Source: JAWKXU01 sp964468045
GTDB lineage: Bacteria; Pseudomonadota; Alphaproteobacteria; Sphingomonadales; Sphingomonadaceae
NCBI GenBank assembly: GCA_964468045.1
Contig: CAYXTO010000008.1
Coordinates: 97,969 to 161,968 of the forward strand
DNA length: 64,000 bases
Direction: 5' to 3'
The notes under the pieces are model-generated. The model was not told where the DNA came from and searched no databases. It was given only the letters and a program-made list of their open reading frames with translations. Position 1 is the first letter of the stretch, and each line of letters starts with the position of its first letter. Shown piece after piece: positions 30,768 to 39,600 of the stretch. Made by a program: the position numbers and the translations under genes.

Positions 30768-30896
30768 ATGGATCGAGTCCTTACTCTTGCCCATGCCGTG
30801 CAAACGCCCTGGCCGCTGGCGATCCTGCGCTCGCTGATCGTATGTGGCTGCGCGCTCGCGCTGATCGTCGCCGGCAAGGCGTTTCCGCTTCTGTAA
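30768..30896 (+). CDS. Putative 42-residue membrane microprotein
   Basis: Too short for usual calling. ATG 30768 opens 42 codons: a mildly polar start (MDRVLTLAHAVQTPWP) and one hydrophobic helix (LAILRSLIVCGCALALIVAG) ending KAFPLL. No Shine-Dalgarno sequence is convincing. The composition and helix position are what a real small membrane protein would have, but nothing else supports it. Confidence 0.35.
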   Translation: MDRVLTLAHAVQTPWPLAILRSLIVCGCALALIVAGKAFPLL

Positions 30897-31004
30897 ATTG
30901 CGCGATATCCGGGTCTAGCTGCCGGCTCCGGCGGCGAATCTCCCCTGCCTGCGGGCCTTAACGCGCTTTGCTCAGCTACAGGTTAACGGCAAGGACGGGA
31001 CTAA

Positions 31005-31024
31005 CGCAGATCGGGCGGGGTCGC
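31005..31024. repeat. Direct repeat, copy A (relic of the thrS 3' end)
   Basis: The 20 bases cgcagatcgggcggggtcgc are identical to 31754-31773, which encode the last codons of thrS. Read leftward, this copy still spells EATPPDLR followed at once by a stop codon (TAG here, TGA in thrS). The two copies bracket the spermidine-synthase-like gene. See the matching finding. Confidence 0.85.
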
Positions 31025-31076
31025 TTCGTATGTGTGCATGGTGCTTGCCGATCGGGGGGGTTCCGCCATCCGTCGT

Positions 31077-31748
31077 TCATCCGCGCCGGGCGAACCAGAT
31101 CGTATGCTTGGCGCCCTTGCCGTTGCTGCGTGCGCTGACGCGGACCTCGTCCACCGAGAAGCCCCCCTTCTGAAGGCGACGGGTGAAAGCCGGGTCGGGT
31201 TCGGCGGACCAGATCGCGAGGATACCTTTCGGAGCGAGGGCGCGTTTCGCCTCGCGCAGGCCGTCATACGAATACAGCACGTCGTTTGCCGCGCGCACGA
31301 GGCCGTCCGGTCCGTTGTCGACATCGAGCAGGATTGCGTCATATTCGCCCTCGGCACCCGCGATATATTGCGCGACATCGGCGCAGACCACGCGCACGCG
31401 CGGATCATCAAGGCAGCCAGCGGTCACTTCGGCCATGGGTCCGCACGCCCATTCGAGGATTTCCGGCACCAGTTCCACTACTGTGACCAGGCCATCGGCG
31501 GGCAGCACCTTCAGAGCGGCGCGCAAGGTGAAGCCCATACCATAGCCACCGATCAGGATGTGCGGCTTACCGGTGCCATCGATCCGTTCCCACGCCATGA
31601 TCGCCAGCGCTTCTTCCGAGCCGCTGCGGCGCGTGCTCATCAGTTCGTTGCGATCCAGCACGATCATGAAATCGCGGTCGTGGCGATAGAGGCGCAGTTC
31701 CTCCCCGCCGGGCACTTGCGCCGCGCCGATGAACTCGCGCTGGATCAT
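31077..31748 (-). CDS. Spermidine-synthase-like methyltransferase-fold protein
   Basis: A 223-residue protein with the spermidine synthase/SAM-methyltransferase Rossmann fold: PHILIGGYGMGFTLRAAL (nucleoside-binding loop, with Gly-Gly-Tyr-Gly-Met-Gly), VTVVELVPEILEWA (acidic ligand at the end of strand 2) and YDAILLDVDNGPDGLV. True spermidine synthases carry GGGDG and a D-x-x-D pair at the aminopropyl site; here these are altered, so the substrate is uncertain. It starts 1 base after the thrS stop and is bracketed by a duplicated thrS 3' end, which suggests it was inserted there. Confidence 0.85.
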   Translation of the reverse strand: MIQREFIGAAQVPGGEELRLYRHDRDFMIVLDRNELMSTRRSGSEEALAIMAWERIDGTGKPHILIGGYGMGFTLRAALKVLPADGLVTVVELVPEILEWACGPMAEVTAGCLDDPRVRVVCADVAQYIAGAEGEYDAILLDVDNGPDGLVRAANDVLYSYDGLREAKRALAPKGILAIWSAEPDPAFTRRLQKGGFSVDEVRVSARSNGKGAKHTIWFARRG

Positions 31749-31749
31749 C

Positions 31750-33741
31750 TCAGCGCAGATCGGGCGGGGTCGCCTCGGCCTTCAGCATGGCGATGGCCTC
31801 ACCCAACCCCATGACCTTCTGCTGCTGCTCGCCCAGGGTGCGGATGGCGACGGTGCCTTCCTCCGCCTCGCGTTTGCCGACCACCAGCAGATGCGGGACC
31901 TTCGCCACCGAATGTTCGCGCACCTTATAGTTGATCTTCTCGTTGCGCAGGTCGCTTTCAGCGCGGATTCCCGCGGCGCGCAGCTTGCGCTCCACGTCCA
32001 GCGCATAGCCATCGGCATCGGACACGATGGTCGCGACCACCGCCTGCATCGGCGCGAGCCAGAGCGGCAGCCTGCCTGCAAAGTGCTCGATCAGGATGCC
32101 GATGAAGCGCTCATAGGAACCGAAGATCGCCCGGTGGAGCATGATCGGGCGATGGCGCTCGCCATCCTCGGCGACATAGCTGGCGTCGAGCCGGTCCGGC
32201 AGCACCCGGTCGGACTGGATCGTGCCGACCTGCCAGGTGCGGCCGATCGCGTCGGTCAGGTGCCATTCCAGCTTGGGCGCATAGAAAGCGCCTTCGCCGG
32301 GCAGTTCCTCCCAGCCGTATTCCTCGGTGGCGAGGCCCGCCGCGATCACCGCGTTGCGCAGTTCCGCCTCGGCCTGGTCCCACATCTCCTCGGTGCCGAA
32401 GCGATTCTCCGGGCGCAGGGCGAGCTTGATCGCATAGGTGAAGCCGAAGTGCTTGTAGATCCGGTCCGCCAGCTCGCAGAACGCCTGCACTTCATCGACG
32501 ATCTGGTCCTCGCGGCAGAAGATATGCGCGTCGTCCTGGGTGAACTGGCGCACGCGCATCAGCCCGTGCAGCGCGCCATGCGGCTCGTTGCGGTGACAGC
32601 AGCCGTTCTCGTAGATGCGCAGGGGCAGGTCGCGATAGCTCTTGATGCCCTGGCGGAAGATCAGCACATGAGCCGGGCAGTTCATGGGCTTGAGCGCCAT
32701 CCAGTCCGCATCCTGCGAGACGATCGGGCCCTCGTCCTCCACATTCGGCACCTCGTCGGGGATGACGAACATGTTCTCGCGATACTTGCCCCAGTGGCCG
32801 GACTGCTCCCACTGGTGCGCATCCATCACCTGCGGGGTCTTGACCTCGCGATAGCCCGCATCGTCGATCGCGCGGCGCATATAGGCTTCCAGCTCGCGCC
32901 AGATCAGGTAGCCCTTGGGATGCCAGAACACGCTGCCATGCGCTTCCTGCTGGAGGTGGAACAGGTCCATCTCCTGCCCCAGCTTGCGGTGGTCGCGCTT
33001 GGCCGCTTCCTCCAGCCGGTGGAGATGCGCGTCGAGCTGCTTCCGGTTGAGCCAGCCGGTGCCGTAGATACGGCTGAGCATCGCGTTCTTCTGGTCGCCG
33101 CGCCAATAGGCGCCCGAGACGCGGGTGAGCTTGAACGCGGCCGGATCGAGCTTGCCGGTGGAGGGTAGATGCGGCCCCCGGCACAGGTCGAGCCAGTCCT
33201 CGCCGGAATGATACACCGTCAGCGCCTCGCCTTCCGGCAATTCCGCCGCCCATTCGGCCTTGAAGCTCTCGCCCTGCTCGCGGAACCAGCCGATCAGCCG
33301 GTCGCGCGTCCATTCCTCGCGCCGCAGCGGCTTGTCGGCGGCGATGATGCGGCGCATCTCTTCCTCGATCGCGGGAAGGTCGTCATCGGTGAAGGGCCGG
33401 TCTTTCGGCGCGAAGTCGTAATAGAAGCCGTCATCGGTCGCCGGGCCGAAAGTGATCTGCGTGCCGGGGAACAGCGATTGCACCGCTTCCGCCAGCACAT
33501 GCGCGTAATCGTGCCGCACCAGCTCCAGCGCATCCACCTCGTCCCGGCTGGTGATGAGCGCGAGTTGCGCATCCCCGTCGAACGGCCGGGTGAGATCGCG
33601 CACTTCGCCGTTCACCCGCGCGGCCAGCGCCGCCTTGGCGAGGCCCGGGCCGATCGCCGCCGCCACATCGGCGGGGGACGAACCGGCGGGCATGTCGCGC
33701 ACCGAACCATCGGGGAGGCTGATCTTCAAAACTTCGCTCAT
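31750..33741 (-). CDS. thrS: Threonyl-tRNA synthetase
   Basis: Charges tRNA-Thr. The 663-residue protein shows all parts in order: a TGS domain (about residues 1-60), an editing domain with HDYAHVLAEAVQ and later the His/Cys-type pocket, and a class II catalytic core with MNCPAHVLIF (zinc Cys), GALHGLMRVRQFTQDDAHIF (motif 2) and HRAIFGSYERFIGILIEHF (motif 3). A C-terminal anticodon-binding domain follows. AGGAAAGA precedes the ATG. infC, the usual neighbour, is absent. A Thr-rich leader peptide and competing hairpins lie upstream (33743-33946), so expression is probably controlled by attenuation in response to charged tRNA-Thr. Confidence 0.98.
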   Translation of the reverse strand: MSEVLKISLPDGSVRDMPAGSSPADVAAAIGPGLAKAALAARVNGEVRDLTRPFDGDAQLALITSRDEVDALELVRHDYAHVLAEAVQSLFPGTQITFGPATDDGFYYDFAPKDRPFTDDDLPAIEEEMRRIIAADKPLRREEWTRDRLIGWFREQGESFKAEWAAELPEGEALTVYHSGEDWLDLCRGPHLPSTGKLDPAAFKLTRVSGAYWRGDQKNAMLSRIYGTGWLNRKQLDAHLHRLEEAAKRDHRKLGQEMDLFHLQQEAHGSVFWHPKGYLIWRELEAYMRRAIDDAGYREVKTPQVMDAHQWEQSGHWGKYRENMFVIPDEVPNVEDEGPIVSQDADWMALKPMNCPAHVLIFRQGIKSYRDLPLRIYENGCCHRNEPHGALHGLMRVRQFTQDDAHIFCREDQIVDEVQAFCELADRIYKHFGFTYAIKLALRPENRFGTEEMWDQAEAELRNAVIAAGLATEEYGWEELPGEGAFYAPKLEWHLTDAIGRTWQVGTIQSDRVLPDRLDASYVAEDGERHRPIMLHRAIFGSYERFIGILIEHFAGRLPLWLAPMQAVVATIVSDADGYALDVERKLRAAGIRAESDLRNEKINYKVREHSVAKVPHLLVVGKREAEEGTVAIRTLGEQQQKVMGLGEAIAMLKAEATPPDLR
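31754..31773. repeat. Direct repeat, copy B (inside the thrS 3' end)
   Basis: The native copy of the 20-bp repeat found at 31005-31024; it encodes the final Thr-Pro-Pro-Asp-Leu-Arg region of ThrS, immediately before the stop. Confidence 0.85.
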
Positions 33742-33783
33742 CGAACCGTCTTTCCTGCAGTCTGCGCGCCATGGCAGAAATGC

Positions 33784-33887
33784 CGACGCGCCGAAAGGCC
33801 CGGCGTCGATCCATATTCACCGTTTCGGGAAGCCGACGCCAGGCCGCCCGAAGCCGGGCGGCGAGGGCCGCGTATCAGGCCGCGGCC
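33784..33887 (-). promoter_or_regulatory. Candidate thrS attenuator (competing hairpins)
   Basis: Transcribed leftward, this stretch can fold into a stem overlapping the leader stop codon (GGCCGCG 33866-33872 with CGCGGCC 33881-33887) and a strong 8-bp stem GCCGCCCG/CGGGCGGC (33843-33862). Most tellingly, GGCGTCG at 33802-33808 can pair either with CGACGCC at 33834-33840 (antiterminator-like) or with CGACGC at 33784-33789 (terminator-like, followed by UUUCU). These alternatives are mutually exclusive. The downstream U-run is short, so the terminator would be weak. Confidence 0.6.
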
Positions 33888-33946
33888 ATCCGCCCCCGAC
33901 GAGCCGGGGTGGTAGTGGCGGTAGTGGTGGTACGGCGCTGCGTCAT
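33875..33946 (-). CDS. Threonine-rich leader peptide of thrS
   Basis: A 23-codon open frame from ATG at 33946 to TGA at 33875, 133 bases upstream of thrS. It contains eight Thr codons, at positions 2, 6-9 and 11-13, so seven of eight consecutive codons 6-13 are Thr, with one Ala between. This is the architecture of thr-type attenuator leaders, in which ribosome stalling at Thr codons signals low charged tRNA-Thr. The remaining residues are basic or Ala. I see no clear Shine-Dalgarno sequence ahead of it. Too short to be found by ordinary gene calling. Confidence 0.7.
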   Translation of the reverse strand: MTQRRTTTTATTTPARRGRMAAA

Positions 33947-34021
33947 GCGCGGCCCCTAGCAACATAGGAAAGCCCTGTCACCGGGCTTGGCTTAGCGGCT
34001 GATTGCGGCCATCTTCCCGCC

Positions 34022-34768
34022 ATGACCGAAACGCGATTTCACGATCTCCCCGACGGCCGCCGCATCGCCTACCGTCTCAGCCGGGGGGCAGGACCGGCGC
34101 TGCTGTTCCTGCCCGGCTACATGTCCGACATGGCGGGGGGCAAGGCGACCGCCGTGTTCGAGTGGGCCGTGGCGAACCGGCGGACCTGCCTGCTGCTCGA
34201 TTATTCGGGCTGCGGGGAAAGCTCCGGCGATTTCGCGGATGGCACGCTCAGCCGCTGGCGCGACGAGGTGCTGGAACTGGCCGAAAGCCTGCTTCCCGGC
34301 AAACGTATCGTCCTGATCGGGTCCTCCATGGGCGGCTGGCTGATGCTGCTGGCGGGACTTGCCCTGGGTGCCGGAAAAGACGGGCGGCTCGCCGGGCTGA
34401 TCGGGCTCGCACCCGCGCCGGACTTCACCGACTGGGGCTATGATGTGGCGGAAAAGGCGGAACTGGCCGCGGGCCGCGTGATCTATCAGGACAATCCCTA
34501 TGGCCCGGCGCCGACGCCGACCTATCCCGGATTATGGGCGAATGGAGAGGCGAACCGGATGCTGCAGGCCGAAATTCCCCTGACCTGCCCGGTCCGGCTG
34601 ATTCACGGGCAGGCCGATGCCGACGTGCCCTGGGATATCTCGCTGCGGCTCGCGGCCCGGCTGCGTTCAGCCGATGTGCAGGTGGTGCTGATCAAGGATG
34701 GCGACCATCGCCTTTCGCGCGATCAGGATATTGCCCTGCTGCTGCGCACGGTCGCGGCGCTGGGCTGA
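34022..34768 (+). CDS. Alpha/beta hydrolase, ABHD10-like
   Basis: A 248-residue serine hydrolase. The nucleophile elbow is GSSMGGW, the oxyanion region is FLPGYMSDMAGGK, the acid is in HGQADADVPWD and the catalytic His is in KDGDHRLS. The wording is that of the small esterases related to ABHD10/BEM46; the natural substrate is unknown. It is the first of three same-strand genes with 9-base and 4-base overlap spacing (hydrolase, TPR protein, LLM oxidoreductase). Confidence 0.9.
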   Translation: MTETRFHDLPDGRRIAYRLSRGAGPALLFLPGYMSDMAGGKATAVFEWAVANRRTCLLLDYSGCGESSGDFADGTLSRWRDEVLELAESLLPGKRIVLIGSSMGGWLMLLAGLALGAGKDGRLAGLIGLAPAPDFTDWGYDVAEKAELAAGRVIYQDNPYGPAPTPTYPGLWANGEANRMLQAEIPLTCPVRLIHGQADADVPWDISLRLAARLRSADVQVVLIKDGDHRLSRDQDIALLLRTVAALG

Positions 34769-34777
34769 AGGATCGTC

Positions 34778-35554
34778 ATGCTCTCCGCACTTCTCCCTGC
34801 CCTTCTCGCCCAGGCGGCCGCCCCGGCTTCCGCCGAACCCCCGCCGCCAACCGCCGCCGAGACGCGGCTTGCCGCCTGCCTGGCCGAAGCGCGCGGCCCT
34901 GCCGATGCGGCGATCGCCACGGCGGACCGCTGGCTTTCCGAAGCGAAGGGCGCGGAACAGGCGATGCCGCGCCAATGCCTGGGGGCAGTCTATTCCCGGC
35001 AAGGGGATTGGGTGCTGGCGGAACGCTCCTTCCTCGATGCCCGCGAGGCCGTGCCGGCGGCGCAGGCCGTGCGCCGCGCGCGCCTTGCCGCGATGGCGGG
35101 CAACGCCGCGCTGGCGGATGGCCGCAACGAGGATGGGCTGGAGGCGCTCGATCTCGCGCAAGGCGATGCGGGCCGTGCGGGCGACGCGGCCCTGCTGGGC
35201 GAGGTCGAGGTGGATCGCGCCCGTGCCCTGGTGCCGCTCGATCGCCTCAAGGAAGCGGAGGAGGCGCTGGCCAATGCCCGGCGCGACGCTGCGCAAAGCT
35301 CCGACGCCTGGCTGCTGTCCGCCGCGCTCGCCCGCCGCCAGGGCAATCTGGTGGATGCCCAGCGCTATATTGAGCAGGCGGCCGACCTGCGCCCGATAGA
35401 TCCCGAGATCGGGCTGGAAGCGGGGCTGATCGCCGCGCTTTCCGGGCGGGAGGACGCGGCGCGCAAGAGCTGGCAATCGGTGGTGGACGCTGATCCTTCC
35501 GGCGCCAGCGCCCGCACCGCGCGCGGCTATCTCGCGCAGCTGGGAACGCCATGA
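34778..35554 (+). CDS. TPR-repeat protein with signal sequence
   Basis: A 258-residue protein starting with a short hydrophobic leader (MLSALLPALLAQAAAPASAEP), so probably periplasmic. It then carries helix-turn-helix TPR-like repeats: RQCLGAVYSRQGDWVLAERS, ALADGRNEDGLEALDLAQGD, ARALVPLDRLKEAEEALANA, ALARRQGNLVDAQRYIEQAA and AALSGREDAARKSWQSVV. No enzymatic domain is visible. Its stop overlaps the next start by 4 bases. Confidence 0.82.
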   Translation: MLSALLPALLAQAAAPASAEPPPPTAAETRLAACLAEARGPADAAIATADRWLSEAKGAEQAMPRQCLGAVYSRQGDWVLAERSFLDAREAVPAAQAVRRARLAAMAGNAALADGRNEDGLEALDLAQGDAGRAGDAALLGEVEVDRARALVPLDRLKEAEEALANARRDAAQSSDAWLLSAALARRQGNLVDAQRYIEQAADLRPIDPEIGLEAGLIAALSGREDAARKSWQSVVDADPSGASARTARGYLAQLGTP

Positions 35555-36534
35555 TCCCGCTGTCCGTCCTCGATCTGGCGCCGGTGAGCGAAGGCAGCGG
35601 GGTGCGCGAGGCGATGGAGGCCACCGCCTTGCTGGCCCGGACGGCGGAGGAAGGGGGATACGCCCGGTTCTGGATTGCCGAGCATCACGGCATGGACGGC
35701 ATTTCCGGCGGGGCGACCGCGGTGGTGCTGGCCCATGTGGGCCACGCCACCTCCACCATCCGCATCGGCGCGGGCGGGATCATGCTGCCCAATCACAACC
35801 CCTTCGTGATCGCGGAGCAGTTCGGCACGCTGGACGCGCTGTTTCCGGGCCGCGTCGATCTCGGCCTGGGCCGCGCGCCGGGCGCGGACGGGCGGCTGAT
35901 GAATGCCCTGCGCAAGGATATCGGCCGGGCCGCCGAATTCTTCCCGCAGGACGTGGCCGAGCTGCGCGCCTATTTCAGCGCGGACCCGGCCCTGCCGCTC
36001 AAGCCCACCCCGGGGCTGGGCGCCGATGTGGAGCTGTGGATACTGGGCTCGAGCCTGTTCGGCGCGCAGCTGGCGGCGGCGATGGGCCTGCCCTATGCCT
36101 TCGCCTCCCACTTCGCGCCCGACCATCTCGACGAGGCGCTCAAGCTCTATCGCGCGCAGTTCCAGCCCTCGCCAGCGCTGGAACGGCCGCATGTGATGGT
36201 CGCCATGAATGTCTTCACCGCCGAGACCGACCGGGATGCCCGGACACTGGCCTCCTCGCAGGAGCAGATGTTCGTCGCCATCCGCTCGGGCCTGACCCCG
36301 CGGGTGCAGCCGCCCATCCCCGATTATCGGGACAGCCTGCCACCCTCCGCCCAGGGCCTGCTGGCCCATGTCGGGCAGGCCAGCGCGGTCGGCAGCCCGG
36401 AAACCGTGCGTGAGGCGGTGGGCCGCTTCATCGAACGCACCCGGGCCGACGAGCTGATCCTTTCCGGCGCCACATTCGAGCCTGCCGCGCGCCGGCATTC
36501 CCTGCGTCTCACCATGGAAGCGCTCGGAGGTTAG
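35551..36534 (+). CDS. LLM-class flavin-dependent oxidoreductase, MsnO8/YhbW type
   Basis: A 327-residue luciferase-like TIM-barrel enzyme. The opening LSVLDLAPVSEGSG and the segments RFWIAEHHGMDGISGGATAV, RIGAGGIMLPNHNPFVIAEQ and RVDLGLGRAPGAD are characteristic of the YhbW/MsnO8 branch. FMN reduction is expected; the substrate is unknown. It is translationally coupled to the TPR gene, an unusual pairing. Confidence 0.88.
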   Translation: MIPLSVLDLAPVSEGSGVREAMEATALLARTAEEGGYARFWIAEHHGMDGISGGATAVVLAHVGHATSTIRIGAGGIMLPNHNPFVIAEQFGTLDALFPGRVDLGLGRAPGADGRLMNALRKDIGRAAEFFPQDVAELRAYFSADPALPLKPTPGLGADVELWILGSSLFGAQLAAAMGLPYAFASHFAPDHLDEALKLYRAQFQPSPALERPHVMVAMNVFTAETDRDARTLASSQEQMFVAIRSGLTPRVQPPIPDYRDSLPPSAQGLLAHVGQASAVGSPETVREAVGRFIERTRADELILSGATFEPAARRHSLRLTMEALGG

Positions 36535-36634
36535 CCAGGCTCGGTTGCGTTTATCCGCCATCGGGCCGCATTCCCGCGTTGGCCTGGGCGGATTGCGGGT
36601 GCAGAGTGCGGGAAATCGAAGGGAAGGGGTGCGG

Positions 36635-39600
36635 ATGGCTGGGGAACGGACAAACGGGCGGGACAAGGCCGGCCGGCCGGAAATGGTCGCGCGGCTCGCC
36701 CGGCAGATGGCGGGATCGCTGCTGCCGGGAGATCGGCCCTTTCCCCCGGCGGAACGCGAGGCAGCCGCCCGCTTCATGCTGGAGGCCGCAGCCCAGCGCG
36801 ATCCGGGGGAAGCCGCGATCTGCCTGGAATCCGGCGCCAATGGCCGCCGCCTGACCCGTATCGCGATCATCAATCCCGACATGCCGTTCCTGGTCGATTC
36901 GGTCGCGGCGGCGATTGCGGCGCAGGGCCTGGCCATCGACCGGCTGGTGCATCCGGTCTCCCCTGTCCGCCGCGATGTAGCGGGCCGGTTGCTGGAGCTT
37001 CCGCGCAAGCCCGAGCCGGGCGATCGGCGGGAATCGATGATCTATATCGAAGCCGCCCGGATCGACGCCCGCCAGCGCCGGGATCTGGCCAGCGCCATTT
37101 CCAGCACGCTCGGCGATGTGCACGCCGCGGTGGAAGATTGGCCCCGGCTGCGCGCGGCGATGGCCAGGGATGCGGAGACGCTGGGCGACACGGAAGGCGC
37201 CGCGCTGCTGCGCTGGCTCGATGACGGGATGCTCACCCAGCTTGGCCATGTCACGCTGCGGCGCGACGGCAGCCAGACCATGCGGCTCGGGGTATGCCGC
37301 AAGAGCGCGCGCAACCTGCTGTCGGACACGACCTATCGGCACGCCTTCGAATGGTTCGACGAAGAGGAGAACCGGGCGTTGCTGGTCGTCAAGGCGAACC
37401 AGCTCGCCAAGGTGCATCGCCGCGTCCCGTTCGACATTTTCATCGTGCCGGTGCGGGAGGACGGGAAGGTCGCCGCCCTTTCCATCCATGCCGGGGTCTG
37501 GACGAGCGCGGCGCTGGCGACCCCGCCGGATCGCGTTCCCGGCCTGCGCAACCAGCTGGCCGCGCTGCTGAAGAAGCACGCGCTTGCCCCGAACGGGCAT
37601 GACGGCAAGGCGCTGTTCCACGCGCTCACCACCCTGCCGCACGACCTGCTGGCCGGCTTTGCCCCCCGGGATGTGGAGCGGATCGCCATGACCGCCATGG
37701 CGCTGACCGATCGCCCGCGCCCGCAGCTCGCGCTGGTGCAGGACGCCCTGCAGCGGCATCTCTTCGCCTTCGTGTGGTTGCCGCGCGACATGGTCTCCAC
37801 GACGGTGCAGCGCCAGATCCAGTCCATGCTGACCGAGGCCTCCGGCGGCGAGCTGCTCGACTGGAACCTGACGGTGGACGAAGGCACGCTCGCGATGCTG
37901 CGCTTCGTGATCGATATCCGGGACTGCGCGCAGGTGCCCAGTCAGGCAGAGCTGGAAGATCGCCTGCGGATCATGCTGCGCGGCTGGAACGAGGCGGTGG
38001 AGGCCGAGCTGGTTGCGCAAGGGGAGGATGGCGCGCGTGCCGCCGCGCTGGCGGCGCGCTTCGCGCCGTCGTTCCCCGCCGCCTATCGCACCGCTTACGG
38101 CCCGGCCGAGGCGGCGGTCGATATCCGGCGGCTGCGCAATATCGCGGCGCATGAGCAGGCCGCCGCGCGCAGCCGCGATGCGCGGCTCTATCATCTTGCC
38201 AGCGATGCGGCGGACAGACTGCGGCTCAAGATCTATCAGCTGCACGGCGGGCTTCCCCTGTCGGACGCTGTGCCCGCGCTGGAGAATTTCGGCTTTCGCG
38301 TGCTGGCCGAAGTGCCGACCCCGCTGGAGGAAGGCAACACCGGCACGATCCACGATTTCACGCTGGCGCTGGCCGAAGGGCACGAGGTGCGCCGGCTGCT
38401 GGCGCGGGCCGGCGAGATCGAGGAAGCGATCGCGGCGGTGCTGAACGATGCCGCCACCAACGATCCCTTCAACCGGCTGGTCATCGAGGCCGATCTCTCC
38501 GCGCGCGAGACGAACTGGCTCCGGGCGATCTTCAGCTACCTGCGCCAGGCGGGCGCCAATTTCGCGGTCCTGACGGCGGTCCAGGCGCTAGGGGCGGCGC
38601 CGGCGGTGGCGCGCGGCCTGATCGATCTGTTCGTCGCCCGCCACGATCCCGATTTCGCGGGCGAGCGCGAGCGGGGGGCGAGCAGGGCCGAAAGCCAGAT
38701 CCGCGAAGCGCTGGCCAGGGTGAGCGCCATCAACGACGATCGCCTGCTGCGGCTCTATCACAGCACGATCGGCGCGATCCTGCGCACCAATGCCTTCGCC
38801 CCGGCCGCGCAGGAGGCGCTGGCCTTCAAACTCGATTCGGGCCTGGTGCCGAAGCTGCCCCGGCCGGTGCCGTGGCGGGAGATCTTCGTCTATTCGCGGC
38901 GGGTGGAAGGCATCCACCTGCGCGCCGGGCCGGTGGCGCGCGGCGGCATCCGCTGGTCGGACCGGCGGGACGACTATCGCACCGAGATCCTCGGCCTAAT
39001 GAAGGCGCAGCGGGTCAAGAACGCCGTGATCGTGCCGACCGGCGCCAAGGGCGGCTTCTTTCCCAAGCAATTGCCCGACCCGGTTCGCGACCGGGACGGC
39101 TGGGCGGCCGAAGGGCAGGCCAGCTACGAGATCTTCATCCGCAGCCTGCTTTCGCTGACCGACAATATCGTGGGGCGGAAGGTCGTCCATCCGCCCCACG
39201 TGGTCGTGCGCGATGGCGACGACCCCTATTTCGTGGTGGCGGCCGACAAGGGCACCGCCCGGTTCTCCGACGTCGCCAACGCCATCGCGGAAGCGCATGA
39301 TTTCTGGCTGGACGATGCCTTCGCCAGCGGCGGGTCCAACGGCTACGATCACAAGGCTATGGGCATCACCGCGCGCGGCGCGTGGATCTCCGTCAGGCGG
39401 CACTTCCTGGAAATGGGCGTGGACGTGCAGAAGGAGCCGGTCCGGGTGGCGGGTTGCGGCGACATGTCGGGCGATGTCTTCGGCAACGGGATGCTGCTGT
39501 CCAGGGCGATCAGGCTGGTCGCCGCGTTCGATCATCGCCACATCTTCATCGACCCCGATCCCGACCCGGCCGCCAGCTGGAAGGAACGCAAGCGGCTGTT

